Shown: positions 29,661-42,740 of the stretch, in pieces
Numbering within the stretch: position 1 is the stretch's first letter
How the letters are laid out: each line of letters begins with the position of its first letter
Assembly (NCBI RefSeq): GCF_040183065.1
Contig: NC_091120.1
Coordinates: 172,891,988 to 172,955,987 of the forward strand
Direction of reading: 5' to 3'
Length of the DNA: 64,000 bases
Source of the DNA: Periplaneta americana
Lineage: Eukaryota > Arthropoda > Insecta > Blattodea > Blattidae
Program-made: the position numbers and the translations under genes
Notes under the pieces: generated by a model
Databases searched by the model: none
What the model was told of the DNA's origin: nothing
What the model saw: only the letters and a program-made list of their open reading frames with translations

Positions 29661-30768
29661 TGATGTAAAAAATATAATTCGTTCATTGGAATTCCCATTG
29701 AGCTACATTTCCTGGACCATTAGAATTGATAAACCAATTCACAGTTGAGAAAGGAGTCAGTTTACAATAACTTGAAATGTAAATATTTGATGGCCTCTAA
29801 TTTGCACAACTTTCAGTGATATTTTGCCTTTTCAATTTAATAAATTTGAACTTTCACACATTTCTGAAAATCCACTTTTATATTGCATAAGACTGTATAG
29901 AATTAACACTTTCTTTTTTTTCTTTCTTTAATAAAATACTTAAGAATGGAAATAAATATTTCTTATGAATAAAATTGTTCAGAATTATATATTTCTAAGA
30001 GTTGTTGTCGAGGAATCTATTGCTATAAGAGACCAATGAGTTTAAATCATATGTGGGATTGGGCTTTTGTGTAAACTGTAAAATACAAATTGTTTAAAAT
30101 TTCAAATAATCTGTCCAAAGAACTCTATTGAGTCTTAAATTGTGTAGTCAAACCATCATGTTGACCAGAAAAAATTTTAGCTGTTTTCAATCTTTACTTA
30201 ACAATGAAACTGCTTTAGTGATTTTCAACATATTTTTGTTTGTTGCATATATTATAATTTCACCTTTAATTTTTAATTGTATTTTATTTTACGTTTTGAA
30301 ATAATTCGTGAAATATTTTGTTGCATTATGTATAACACACAACATTCGGTAACATTCTTAAACTTGTATTAAGTCCTTCACTGCTGAAAAAAGACTGAAA
30401 TAGCTAAATACTCGTATAAGCCATATTTATTTGAATGTAGTCCGTACAGTTATTTCAATGAAGCCGAAATTAATTATAACCACGGATACTTTTCTAGGAA
30501 AATAATTTCCAGAACATAATCTTCCCAGTGCTTTTTTTTTTTTTTTTTTTTTTATAATAAAGCCATTTTTACGTGTAAATGAAAGAGATTGCTTATAAGA
30601 TTACTGTCTGGTTAAAGAAATGTGAAATGAAAATACCTGAAATGATATTTCAGAATGTTGTATCTCAATATATTAGGCCTACTGTGTATAATACAGTTTG
30701 CTCAACACTTACAAAATGTTAAGTTAATAAGCAAGTGTACTGAATTTACTAACTCCAGTATTGTTTCA
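29661..30768. other. Intergenic, nothing recognised
   Basis: AT-rich, with a 27-nt poly-T run at about 30531-30557. Confidence 0.5.
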
Positions 30769-31302
30769 TGAGGGGCATTTCATATTGTATTACACTTAAT
30801 TTTTTTTACTTACCCAGAACCTCTATGCCTCGGCAGATACATCCACTTTTTGAATATATTCTCCATTAAGCTGTACACACTTGCACCACCGATGTGGCAA
30901 CTTCTCTAGGCTCTCCTGGAACCGCGTTTTCGGAGTTTGTCGCACCCACGTCAGGATAGCTGTTTTCAGTTCCTGGAAGTCAGCGAAATGAAGTCCGTGC
31001 AGAGATTTCTTCAAAACCCCGAATTGGGTGGTAATCCAAAGGGGCCAAGTCAGGAGAATATGGTTGGTATGGAACCCATCTCAGTGATGGCAGTCATGGT
31101 TGCCTGACTTGTGTGAAGACAAGTGTTGTCATTTTGCAGGAGCACACCTTTCATCCATTTTCCTGGCTGTTTCTTTTGAATTGCACGATGCAAACTCCAA
31201 AGGGTCGCCACATGTGCCGTGCTGTTAATGGTTCGAGCTAGCAATGTGGATGATGCCATCATTGTCCCAAAAGACTGTGGCCATGTTTTGCCTACTGATG
31301 GT

Positions 31303-31578
31303 CATCATCATCATCAGCGCTACAGCCCCAAGTGGGCCTTGGCTTCTTCAACAATCTTCCTCCATTCATCTCTCTTCTGTACTTTTCTTCTCCAGTTTCT
31401 TATACCCATTCTTGCCAAATCATCTGTCACACCATCCAACCATCTCAATTTGGGTCGTCCAGGTCGTCTATATCCCTACGTTTCACTGAATAATACCTTT
31501 TTTGGGATGTTATTCTCCGTATTCCTCATTACATGCCCCAACCATTCTATTCTTGAGGATTTTATGGCGGCGATTATG
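31303..31578 (-). mobile_element. LINE 3' end inserted in mariner transposase
   Basis: The - strand encodes RIEWLGHVMRNTENNIPKKV, then [14 protein letters not shown], a LINE C-terminus, ending in a (GAT)n tail. An exact 15-bp duplication TTGCCTACTGATGGT (31288-31302, 31579-31593) brackets it and the transposase reading resumes on the other side. Confidence 0.92.
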
Positions 31579-32275
31579 TTGCCTACTGATGGTGTTGTTC
31601 TGAAATTTTTCGGCATGGCGCTACCTTTATGCTTCCACTGCATTGATTTGAGCTTTGGTCTCTGGCTCATGGTAATGGAGGCAAGTCTCATTGTCAGTCA
31701 CGACTTTGGACATGAAGCCTTCTGCATCCTGGCTGTGGCGTTGAAAGAGATCACTGCTCATGTCTCTGTGCTGCAGTCAGGGACTTGGGGACCCACCTGA
31801 CAGACACCTTCCCCATCTTAAGATGTTCATGCACTATGCAGTGCAGAGTGATTCTGGCAAGTCCTGTGGCCGCCTCCAGTTCCGAGAATGTGATGCACCT
31901 CTTCTCCAGAATATGCCGCTCCACTCTAGAGATGTTGACTGGCATCACAGTCACTTTTCTTCCAGAACTGGTTCCCTTCTCCTTTGATTTGCGGCCACAT
32001 TTCCAGCCATCCACCCAGTTGTACACGGTTTTTCATGACAGTGCATGCTCACCACACACTGCCACTAATCGCCTGTGAATATCTGCAGTGTTTACAGCCT
32101 CTTTCCACAGAAACCACTTCATCCAGCGCTGTCCTTGATGTTCACTCTCCATGCTGTCCACTCACGTAATCACAGCAGTTGGGGAAATGCGCTGTAGTTT
32201 GCAGGGATTACACTCTTTTTATCGTGCTGCCACCTGCAGGTAGACCAATGTACTACATGCTTGCAGCTGTAATCA

Positions 32276-32799
32276 GTGCGTTTTTTTTTTAAAGCAAGAT
32301 GTAAAGCGCTGCAGCAACTGTGCAGCAAATCAAAACACCGCTTTACGAGTTTGCTGCACAATCCATCATGGCGGAATGCGTGTTTTGGTCTTTGGATAAA
32401 TCGCAATATAGCGAACGCCAGTAGGGGAAGTTATCCCCACCCATATGAAATGTGCATTCGACACAACACTCTCCTATCACGTAGTGTGTCTGATGAGCTA
32501 GTAGGGGAAAAGTGGAAGGGGTCGTGGGCGGAGCTTCTACGGTTACTATATTGCGATTTGCCCTGGTCTTTTGCGTTTATTATTGTTAAAATCGTCTAGT
32601 AATAATAATTCTATGTCATTATCATGGAAGTCGAAACTATTTAATATGTTCGGTTCTTTTAAGGTTAAATTTATTACTGCAGTAATAGAAGCCAAAATTA
32701 ATTGTCCACCATTTTGCAGTCAGCTGACCTAATTGCGTTTTTTTTTTTGACCCTCATTTTGCTGCAGCAAAGGCATGAAGCTCTTTAAAAAAAATGCAC
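32276..32799. mobile_element. TIR element inserted in mariner 5' region
   Basis: GTGCGTTTTTTTTTTAAAGC on the left is inverted as GCTCTTTAAAAAAAATGCAC on the right; an inner inverted pair AAATCGCAATATAG / CTATATTGCGATTT lies within. It has no coding features. The target-site duplication could not be fixed, so exact ends are approximate. Confidence 0.6.
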
Positions 32800-33225
32800 G
32801 GTTCGACAAGCCAAATGGCAGACCATGGATGGTGGGAAATTTGAAAGTGTAAATCAATATGGAACGCCCCTCATAATTAAACAAATGTAAAAAATATTTT
32901 AATATCATATGTAATAAAAGTTATACGCCCATTTTGTTCTATTGCTGTCTGAAGAATGCTGTACAATTCTTGACTAGTTGCTAAATGTTAACATTGCATT
33001 AAGATAAATAACTCTCTAGCATTTATCTGAAATGTCTTGAAAATAAAAAGAACTCGTTTTTGTCTCAGTCTGTACAAACAGTGACAAAGTTAAACATTTT
33101 TAATACAGCTAATCATTATTCTAAAACATGATCATACAGACTCTGGAATGACTTACCATTTTAATAAAGTGTTATATTAAAATATATTATTTTTGGCTGT
33201 TAGCTTTTATTCTGCATTTAGAATA

Positions 33226-34187
33226 CAGTAAAACCCCGATAAGGTGCTGTTAAAGGGATCGGGTGTAAAACGAGTATTAGGTGGGTATACTAATTTTGAC
33301 TTATATACAGTATCTATTAGCATTTTTCTTTATTGAAATACATGGTTCATGAAAGGTAATACAGTATTACTCCATTATGTAATTGCTGTACTGTACGTCA
33401 AAGACATTTACAATATGTACTGTACTAAATTCTTTCGAAAAAAAAAGTTATTTATAGTTGTTTTCCGTGTGCTGTTCTCCAAGTCCTCATGTTTACCACA
33501 CTTCAGTTTCTGCACTTACGTCCTTCTGACGTCGCAGCTGTAGTGATTGAGTCGCAATTTTTTATTATCATTCTTGATGTCGATGATGGGATTCCTAAAG
33601 CATCAGAGAGTTGTTTCTGAGTAAGAGTACTGTTCTCATCGTACTTTCGTAAGATTTCCAATTTTTCCGACACAGAAAGGGCTTTTCGTGTAACATTCAT
33701 TGTAATCACCTTCACAGACACTTCAATACACAAAAGGACAACAAACTGCCAGCAAAAATTTCCAGAATTTTATTACAGCTGAGTGAGGAATGTTGTTTGA
33801 GAGAGAGGGTTAGCAAGAGGGTGAGGTATTGTAACTGTGGTAACCACGCAGATAAGGAGTCGAATAAGAGAGTGTAACAAGAGGGTGGGGTATACTAAGG
33901 TATGAAGTATGAAGGTTTAAATGCACAGGTAAAGGGTCGAATACCAATACTTTTCAGGTTAATGGCACCAGTGAGTTCAATGACCAAGATGTTTCATTAC
34001 TGTTACAGTACATTGCTGAAAATTACATCGAAAATATTCCACTAAAACAGCGTATTATGCGGGACTTAAGAGCAACAAACAGGGTATTTTATAAAGGCGT
34101 TATATATGAAATGTGCAGGGACCGGACAAAAAAGCATATTACACAGGATAGTTTAATAAGCGGGCATGTCTTATTGAGGTTTTACTG
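33226..34187 (-). mobile_element. Tigger/pogo element with CENP-B-type transposase N-terminus
   Basis: Ends TA|CAGTAAAACCCCGATAA and TTATTGAGGTTTTACTG|TA. The - strand 33700-33510 encodes VTRKALSVSEKLEILRKYDE, TQKQLSDALGIPSST and MIIKNCDSI, the DNA-binding domain of Tigger transposases. The catalytic part is deleted. Confidence 0.85.
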
Positions 34188-34189
34188 TA

Positions 34190-35038
34190 TTTGAAAATTG
34201 ATGTTGGCACTAATGGTGTGAGCAGTTCAGGACCCTGATTGTGTAAATCTTCTTGTGCTACATTTACTTCGAAACTAACATTTTTATTCTTCATTTTTAC
34301 ACTTCCTGCAACAATATCTGTGTTAACATTTGATAGTAAGGTTGAAAATATGTAATTGTTTTGTGTATCTTTATGGATAAAAAGGAAGTGAGGACATCAT
34401 CATGAAGATTACATATCTTTTTATGCTTTAATTAAAGTATTCTCCATACTGTTATTTAACCATTACATTTTAAATAATTGTACAGCAGTTTTGTCCTAAC
34501 ATAATATTAATAAAATTCACTCCATTATATTTTTAATTTACAAAACGGTATGTCCGTTTAATAAAGCCATAGTATAATACTACGTTCACACAGACCAATG
34601 AAAATATAGAATGTTATTATAAATTATTCTATTAAGATGACAAGAAGAATCTCTCGTTAAATTATTGCTAACCGCAACAGGCTATCACTACATATTTGCT
34701 TGATGTTTGACAAGAATGTTATTAAGAGAATTTATATTAAAATTTGAGATCTTCGAAAGAATACATAGTTTTAAAAATGGAATATAGCTTTAAATAATAC
34801 AATACTCGAATTTGAGATTACTCTCTTTCTTTCTGACTTTTACTGCTGACAAATTGGGAAAGGTCTTACATGTGATAATCAAAATGTTGCGGGTAAGGAA
34901 AGGCAGACGCTCTTGTAATTCAGATTCATACCTCTTACATTCTCTCATTGTATGCTCCTCTTTCCCTTATAATCATTCACTATTTACTATAATCTCTTAC
35001 TTCTGCCCCCATCTAAATTGATCTGTATTCCCATCTTT
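34190..35038. other. Intergenic, nothing recognised
   Basis: AT-rich sequence without family features. Confidence 0.5.
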
Positions 35039-35052
35039 AACATTTAATGACT

Positions 35053-35470
35053 GGTGTTATACCGCCAGCATTCCATTGTAAGATATTTAGTTGATTATGT
35101 ATCATTAAAGTAGTCCCCACCCGGAGATCCGATTGGGGGACTATTTTACCTCCGGATAATTTTACCTTAATGGTACTCATTTCATATTGGAGTGAAAATG
35201 GCAAGTTGTAGCCGATTTAAGTGAACACCATATTTTAACATTTCGGTGGCTACTTCATTCACACACACCCCTAGAATGTCGGGAGGACCACACCTGCTGT
35301 TGGTCGACGGGTCCATTGAACCTAGCTGGGAGATCTTGTTGATCACCAGCTTTCCCTCCTTAAGCCACTGGAGGACGATTTTAGTGCTGTAGCAGGTCAG
35401 CACTAGGAACAGAAAAGTAGAAAGAGGAGGAAGGAAAGTGAAATGAACCCCTAGACGTCGAAACAACAAC
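35053..35470 (+). mobile_element. Retroposed element with (AAC)n tail
   Basis: A 14-bp exact duplication AACATTTAATGACT (35039-35052, 35471-35484) brackets 418 bp ending GTCGAAACAACAACAAC. The interior (for example GGAGGACCACACCTGCTG...) shows no domain I recognise, so it is probably a 5'-truncated LINE 3' end or a SINE. Confidence 0.75.
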
Positions 35471-35934
35471 AACATTTAATGACTTAATTTAGTTAATTCA
35501 AAATTAACACTTTTACAACTACTTTCTTGATTTCCAGTTCACTTATATCGAACACACTCTGTTTTTAATAATACTTGTTGCTAATCCTTACTACACTATT
35601 TTCCAATTAAATCGTTATCATGCCTGTTTCTTATGTGCATTACATTTTCTTAACTCCCTTATTTTCTCCATGCTGTGCTTCGCTATTCTAGCTAGCCTCC
35701 TCCACCATACTCTTCGCCTATTTTCATTATCTCTATCTCCTTTAACTTTCTACTACTCTCTCCTAATTTATTATCTATTATACTTACATAATCATCTATA
35801 TCCTTAACCTTCACTGGACCAGAATTGTCAGCTTCACTCGTAACTGTTATAAACTCATCTTCTTTTTCTTTTCTTCACCTTTCCACATTCCATTCCTTGC
35901 ACTCACAAAAACACTTTCACATCCCATCCCTGCA

Positions 35935-36540
35935 TTGACCTTCATTTCCCCTTACTTACTTACAAATGGCTTTTAAGGAACCCGAAGGTTCATTGCCGCC
36001 CTCACATAAGCCTGCCATCGGTCCCTATCCTGTGCAAGATTAATCCAGCCCTATCATCATATCCCACCTCCCTCAAATCCATTTTAATATTATCTTCCCA
36101 TCTACGTCTCGGCCTCCCCAAAGGTCTTTTTCCCTCCGGTCTCCCGACTAACACACTATATGCATTCCTGGATTCGCCCATACGTGCTACATGCCCTGCC
36201 CATCGCAAACGTCTGGATTTAATGTTCCTAATTATGTCAGGTGAAGAATACAATGCGTGCAGTTCTGCGTTGTGTAACTTTCTCCATTCTCCTGTAACTT
36301 CATCCCGCTTAGCCCCAAATATTTTCCTAAGCATCTTATTGTAGGGATTTGTAACAAGCTGTTTTTTACGGTGATGGGTTGTTAGCCCTTCGCCCAACCC
36401 CCAAGCTGGAGGACCACCCCTTATCGGCTGTCCACGACTGCTTATTCAATATATTCACAGCTACGCTCCATATCTGGAGGCCGTCTCCTCTATCCGCAAC
36501 CTGAGGACGCGCCATGCTGTGGTGATAGGGACCCACAATA
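35935..36540 (-). mobile_element. LINE 3' region, third family, (GTAA)n tail
   Basis: The - strand encodes NPYNKMLRKIFGAKRDEVTG, EWRKLHNAELHALYSSPDII and RRLRWAGHVARM, followed by GRPEGKRPLGRPRRRWEDNI and RAGLILHRIGTDGRLM. This is the classic C-terminus of an insect non-LTR element. The 3' end has TTAC repeats. The segment upstream of about 36370 is a separate, GC-richer repeat block. Confidence 0.9.
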
Positions 36541-37180
36541 CATGGCCTTCATTTCCCCTACACTATTTAATTCATTTCCCAAATCCCTTGAACTTTTTTA
36601 ATTCTTCATAAATTTGATTTTAGCTCCACATTTGGCCTCAGTTTTTCTCCTGTTTCAAGAAATTGTGTTTTGTTGCTTGAATTCAGTACAATATGAGGGT
36701 GACATTAGACAAATTTTGAAATTAACTTTTCAAATTAATTTGGATTTTTTTTTTATTTAAAACTTGCTTCTGGACTGCCTACACAGCCACATTATTACTT
36801 TACGCCTCTTCCTTGCTGTTAATAATATAATACCATTGATATTATTATTAACTAGCAATTCTTCAATGTTTCATAATAAAGCTCGTAAATTATTTAATGT
36901 ATAAATGTATAATAAGTTATAATATGAGTAAAGATGAAATATATGTTTTGTGAGTCATAATGGATACTTACCGAGGGCAGTCACCTAGTGAAACAGATCT
37001 GATGTCTACATAACCACCTTCGCCACTGCAGAGAAGGGATGTTTATGCATTGATAGGTGCTGCTGAATTTACTGCGATCTTGCAATTTTTTTCTAGAAAT
37101 AAAAGTCTATTTCGGGCTAAATAAAATAGAAACAACACAGAATGGCAAAGAAAATTTCTGTTCCTTTTATCTTAAATATT

Positions 37181-37181
<1 letters not shown>

Positions 37182-37221
<40 letters not shown>

Positions 37222-37365
37222 TTTTTCTTCTTCTTCTGCCTGACAAGTGTTAGGCCACAAGGCCTGTTACGGTCTCACATAAAATTTTCACGCCATCTCT
37301 TAGCAGGACGACCCACAGATCTTTGGCCATATGGTACATAATTATAAATTGCCTTTAGGAGCCTA
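37182..37365 (-). mobile_element. LINE 3' end with (GAAGAA)n tail
   Basis: The - strand reads VPYGQRSVGRPAKRWREN then a 3' end containing GACCGTAACAGGCC, shared with the LINE at 45293-46790. It is flanked by ATCTTAAATATTT at 37169-37181 and 37366-37378. Confidence 0.8.
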
Positions 37366-37379
37366 ATCTTAAATATTTA

Positions 37380-37541
37380 CTTACTTACTGCCTTTTAAGG
37401 AACCCGGAGGTTCATTGCCGCCCTCACGTAAGCCCGCCATTGGTTCCTATCCTGTGCAAGATTAATCCAGTCTCTACCATCATATCCCACCTCCCTCAAA
37501 TCCATTTTAATATTATCCTCCCATCTACGTCTCGGCCTCCC
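37380..37541 (-). mobile_element. LINE 3' end, same family as 35935-36540
   Basis: 162 bp matching the last part of 35935-36540 (shared CCCGCCATTGGTTCCTATCC-type sequence and TTAC tail). It is flanked by AATCTTAAATATTTA at 37365-37379 and 37542-37556, an exact 15-bp duplication. Confidence 0.9.
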
Positions 37542-37556
37542 AATCTTAAATATTTA

Positions 37557-39379
37557 TTCCGTGAAATTATTGTCATTGAACACTTTTCACTCTATATATT
37601 AGAAATTATGAATCTAATGGTAACTCCCTTTATTATAGAAGTATAGTAACAGTTTCATCTTTGTGACTTCCAAAGGAAACAAATAATGGACAGTAGCTGC
37701 TGATATTACATGAACTGGAAGCCCTCTAAGGACAAACATCGTCCTTGGTGTGATACCATGCTCGTTGTCGGATCCGAGGTTTATTAGTTCAAACCTGGCT
37801 GATGAAATTCTTAAGGGTACCCATGAGTGAAATTACGAAATTCTAAACTATAAATCTACCTATATTTTTCAAATTTGTACATAGGTGTATGCTAATATAA
37901 CTAAAGAACTCACTTCCTTCATTTAGGCTTGAATTAGTAAATATGCATAAACCGAAAATGCAGTGGTAACCATATTCATGTCTCCTGTAAAACTCATTTT
38001 ATAGCAAACAGAACAAGTGGGTTGTGCAACACTGATAAGTTATTTCTTTGTTTTTAATCAGTATTCTGGTTATTGCTGATCTTTGAGATATCGACTTTTT
38101 AAATGGAAGTTTTTGTTTCACCATTATACGAAAGTTTTTAACTGGATTTTGTGTCCTTTTGACAAGAAAGGAATTAAACAGGAGCAGAAATGATGCTGAA
38201 TTTTAAATTAGTTTGTAATTAACGGTATTTTTTTTAATAAGCTGGGTTTTCTGTATGTAGGCTACTATTTTTCACTGTTACCCAAGTTTCTAAGATACAG
38301 TCGTTGCAACTAACTTTATTAAATTATCAGATTTACACATTTGCTCCATATACATATTGTCTGAATTACCAAACGTTAATATAAGAATATTTGAAGAGGA
38401 GAGTAAAGAGTTTGTCTTCCTTTAAAATCAACGTCTTAAAAAATATAGAAAATGTGTTATTCAAAATCTTGTAAGCAGTGTTGAGGAAATGAGAATATTA
38501 ATACATATCACATTTTTTTAATTGTACTAGTGGATGGCTTCAGATATTGTTAAAAAGTGAATTACTTTTATAAAAGTAAACAGTTCCGTGGACCACAATA
38601 TCATAATTGAAGAATAATAATTTCCTGTGAATTCTGTCCCTTACTAACCTTTTATTTATGCTAATGAGTGCGTTTGTTTAACAACAGAAGGGAAAGAATC
38701 TTCACATTTTACTTGTGATCTCCATTTGATTTTTATGAAAGCTTTCTGATCATAATGCCTCAAATCTTGGTAATCTGAAAATTTTAAGGATGAAGTAGCA
38801 CTATGTTTGTAAAGTGAAGACCAGAAGATGGAGCTATAGGAAAACTTATTTTGATGAAGATAAGTATACCATATAATAATTGTTGGAATTTGAATACTTC
38901 TTGAAACGAAGTCAGTTCACATATTGTAAACGTGATTTTGTCTTTTTTATCCAAAGGTTTTTGTCTTGAAAATAATCACAAATTCTTAACTTCCTGATCC
39001 TGAGAGTATAGTAGGCCTATACTATAGTACTATACCATACTTCATACATATTATAATATAAGATGTACGTGCAGAGATCCGAATTATAGTATAATATACC
39101 TCATTTCAGAGACGTTTTTTGAAGTGTAGAATTATATTGAACTTCAAAAATAAAACAACAAATGTTCCAGGGCTCAGGAGGTTAAACCAACTTGTGAGCA
39201 GCTATAATTTCTTTCCCTCTGAGGAAATTATCAGATGCTGAATCTACGTGAACTCTTGACTGGTGGAATCTGTGACTGTTTTCTACTAAACTACTAACTA
39301 TAAGAAAATAATCTTGTATTACCTGCAAGCATATGGAATTGTTTATCTGATACAGTATCGAGCATTACCTAAGACATTA
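37557..39379. other. Intergenic, nothing firmly recognised
   Basis: A weak tRNA-like B box (AGTTCAAACCTGG at about 37788) may mark a decayed SINE. The rest is AT-rich and featureless to me. Confidence 0.45.
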
Positions 39380-40317
39380 GAGCTGAGATGAGATGTTATG
39401 GCACCAACCTGCGCAAAGTTTTAAATTGCCGGCCAGCAGGGTAGAGGAGTGGGGGTTGTTTGGGTTACGGTTCTCAAGCTCAGAGCGGCAGGCTTATCAG
39501 TTTCATCTCTTTACAAAAACATTCGTCTTACCTTAGAATCACCACTTACCTACTCAAGAGTCCGAAGGTACCTAATGTAATTATGCGGGCCCGCTATTCC
39601 ATCTTTATATTCTTATTTTCTGTCCGAATCAGACGACTGATCTGTGCTGGAATCAGATGTCCCTAAGTTTATGAAAATGTTCTCCAAAATACTGTCCATC
39701 ACGTGCTCACTTTCAATGTAATTGTTCTCTACTTTCTTCACATAATCATATACTGATATCCATTCTTGGAAGAAGCGATTGCAGAATCGCCCTCTGCTCT
39801 ATGCGTAGCGTAGAAATTATAGATGAGTCTTCTTATGACTTCCTCATCACAACTGTCTACAGCTGCAACAATCTTCTTCTTTGGCTGTGATTTTTCCGGA
39901 CTGGAGAAAGAATCTACCGTTCCTACCTCAATATTTTCCCCTTCTTTCCTGATTCTTGCCAAGGTTCGCTTTGAAATACCAATGGCAGCCAGTACTCTTG
40001 CACACACGCTTTTCAATGGAATTGATATTCCATTTACAACCTCTTCTGACGTGAATTTCCATACATTGTATGCTATTTCATGTCCTTGACTATGAACTAC
40101 TCTATGATTTCACACCTTAGACAATGCCATAATGAGTGCGGTCAGAAGGACAATGTTTTCAGTATTAGCAATAGCGGTAGTAGCAGAACGATCTGAACAC
40201 TCGGAATGCTAGTAACCAACTAACCCAACACCCCTCCAGTTTAGTGTGAGGGCGAGTCCAAGCAAACGAACTAAAATGCGTCCCTCGCGCCGGTGCCATA
40301 ACTTCTTGTCCGAGCTC
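39380..40317 (-). mobile_element. TA-flanked DNA transposon with transposase N-terminus
   Basis: Inverted ends GAGCTGAGATGAGATGTTAT and (right, complemented) GAGCTCGGACAAGAAGTTAT, both followed by GGCACC, with TA on each side (39378-39379, 40318-40319). The - strand about 40085-39740 encodes GHEIAYNVWKF, VCARVLAAIGISKRTLARIR and VDSCDEEVIRRLIYNFYAT, the N-terminal helix-turn-helix region of a Tc1/mariner-superfamily transposase. The DDE part is missing. Confidence 0.8.
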
Positions 40318-40319
40318 TA

Positions 40320-41682
40320 CTCTAGGATGAAATCTATAAGTAGTTTTAAAAGTTTGAAAAATTAAATTTTCATATGCGATTTCAAAAGCTAAGAACTTAA
40401 TATATCTTGAATTTTATTTATGCATCGAGAATAAAGAACAAACTTACCATAACTAAGGAACTGAACTCTTTCATATGTAGTGTATTCGATTTTTTATGGA
40501 ATGTATCTTGCTCATTTAAATAAATCTGTAAACAAAATGGTCTTCTCTTTGAAAACAATAATATAGCTCCTACTCCACGTTAGTTAAGAAATTTATAAAT
40601 TGTGTTCCGTAAAGCATTAGAGTACTTTGCATTTTTCATATGATTACATAAATAATTGTTTTCTGTTTACTTAAAATCACACCAAGTCTGATAAGAGAAG
40701 AATATAGTTCAAGCTCATATTCAGAGCATAAATTAATACTTTCATTATCATATTTTGTAACATATGTAGAGTTTATGAAAGATTTTGTTAGTTTGTGCTT
40801 CCAAACTAAATGTAAGCATATTAGCATTTAGATAAATCCACAAAACTAAATGTATGTTGAAAAGAATGAGAATGTTTACTAGGGACCAACTGTTGTGAAT
40901 AATATAGAGTCATAGATTGTAATTAAAATGCCTGAAATTCAGAATTCTAATTTTCAAAAACACTAAAATATCAGTGAAAAGGACAAAGAATAATGATTGA
41001 TACCAATGCTTACAGATACCTATACTCATGTGTTCATAATGCTTATTAGCAAAGAAAGAGTGTACAAAAACTCATGGTCTCTTACTTTATTGAGATTGTT
41101 GTGAATAGTACATAGATCTAGTAAACTATCATTACTTTCATCTAATGTGTTTTCAGGAAGAGAATAGTGTATGTTACAGTGTGCACGAATATAAGAAGAC
41201 AGCAGAATATTTCTGAAGTGTTCAGTGCTTTAGTTGGGCCTATCCAGTATTCAGTGCCAGTAGTTTATAAAAATATTTTGACAGAGTACCGAAAGTTTCT
41301 GGAATCACAATAACTAGCACAATGGTAAGAAATGTTGAAAATAAACACGATAATTTATTTTACTATTTTTTTATGTTAATACAGTAGTAATATAATCATT
41401 AAGTTACATTATCATCACCATCTTCACTTCCATATTCTTTCTTCCTTCGTAACTTCCTCAATAATTGCTCATCTCCATTTTGTTTTAGCCTTTCTGTTTC
41501 TCTGTTCTCTTGAGGATTCAAGTCTAAAGCCATCTTTTCAATAGATCCATTGCCTTTCTTTAAGTATATCCTGTCCAACTCCATTTTCGTTCTTTTATTT
41601 CTAATTTAATTTTTTTTGTCTGTTTTTCCCCTAGATGTTTATTTTTAATTTTTTCTGCTCATCTTAATCTTAATTTTTTTTA
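40320..41682. other. Intergenic, nothing recognised
   Basis: AT-rich sequence; short open frames only. Confidence 0.5.
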
Positions 41683-41932
41683 GTAGGTTATTTTACGACG
41701 CTTTATCAACAGCTTAGGTTATTTAGCGTCTGAATGAGATGAAGGTGATAATGCCAGTGAAATGAGTCCGGGGTCCAGCACCGAAAGTTACTCAGCATTT
41801 GCTCATATTGGGTTGAGGGAAAACCCTGGAAAAAGCCTCAATCAGGTAACTTGCCCCGACTGGGAATCGAACCCGAGCCACCTGGTTTCGCTGCCAGATG
41901 CACTGACCATTACTCCACAGGTGTGGACAATA
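41683..41932 (-). mobile_element. tRNA-derived SINE, same family as 8495-8747
   Basis: On the - strand it starts GTCCACACCTGTGGAGTAAT, has box B GGTTCGATTCCCAGTCGGGG, then TTACCTGATTGAGG and ends ATAACCTACTAAAAAAAATT. It is full length relative to the 8495 copy. Confidence 0.88.
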
Positions 41933-42740
41933 TTCTTAAACATCTATTCATGAGTTCTTGCAATGAATATTCACAGCGAAGTACAAAAAAGCCTTCAGTT
42001 CAGTGAACGAAATTTTAGAAGCAATTAGAATTACTCTCAATGAAACATATTTCTTATTTAATGTTTACCAATTCGACTGGATATTCCCAAGCATCAGTTT
42101 AATCTACTACTATGTGTGAAATCCTGGCTTTACTCTGGTAGATGATCTGTAATTGATGTTCCCATCTTCATAACAGAACCACCTCACCTCCATGAGCCCT
42201 TGTTGAAATTTTTGAAGTGTTAGATGAGTATCAGTTACCATTTTTCAAGTAAACCCCTGCTTGAACGTATACCAGTTCAGTTTCTGACAACAGTAACATA
42301 TTGTCAACTTCTGTCAGAATGAGTTTCCCTTAAAAATACAGCAATCAGAGATTTATTTTTGCTGAATATTACATTCACTGCCAGGATGAAAAGTGTACTG
42401 AACCTTCCATACATGCAATGTAGGCCTATAGACCTATCTCACGTTTATCATCGTTTTTTAAGTATGCCATATATATGGCTGGAATATGCACCATGCTTGA
42501 TGAAAATGATTTGTACGTAATTTGTGCAGTTCATTAAATAATAACAGCGACACAGTGTTTAATACAGTAGGGCGAGGTATATTGTGCATTACACATGTGT
42601 ACAGTGCAGAAAAATTTGATCAACAAACTTTGTAAGGTGATGGCAAAATCGGCAGATAATGAATAAGGACCATCTTTTCAAGTGTCATGCCAAAACGAAG
42701 ATTAAAGCTGATGAAGATTCTCAGCTAGAAAGATATGAAA

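Larger units (their letters stand above)
30769..32873 (-). mobile_element. mariner element with two nested insertions
   Basis: Terminal repeats TGAGGGGCATTTCATATTG and, inverted, TGAGGGGCGTTCCATATTG; TA follows the right end (CA on the left, probably mutated). Transposase lies on the - strand from Met at about 32152: MESEHQGQRWMKWFLWKEAV, then YNWVDGW, TDNETCLHY (first catalytic Asp), GVLLQNDNTCLHTSQAT (second Asp) and LPHRWCKCVQLNGEYI. Stops and frameshifts make it a pseudogene. Removing the LINE (31303-31578 plus one duplication) and the TIR insert (32276-32799) leaves about 1290 bp, the usual mariner length. Confidence 0.88.

Noticed and set aside
31219..32599. Several + strand open frames up to 193 codons
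   Set aside because: Shadows of the - strand mariner transposase and nested LINE, where real protein motifs are found.
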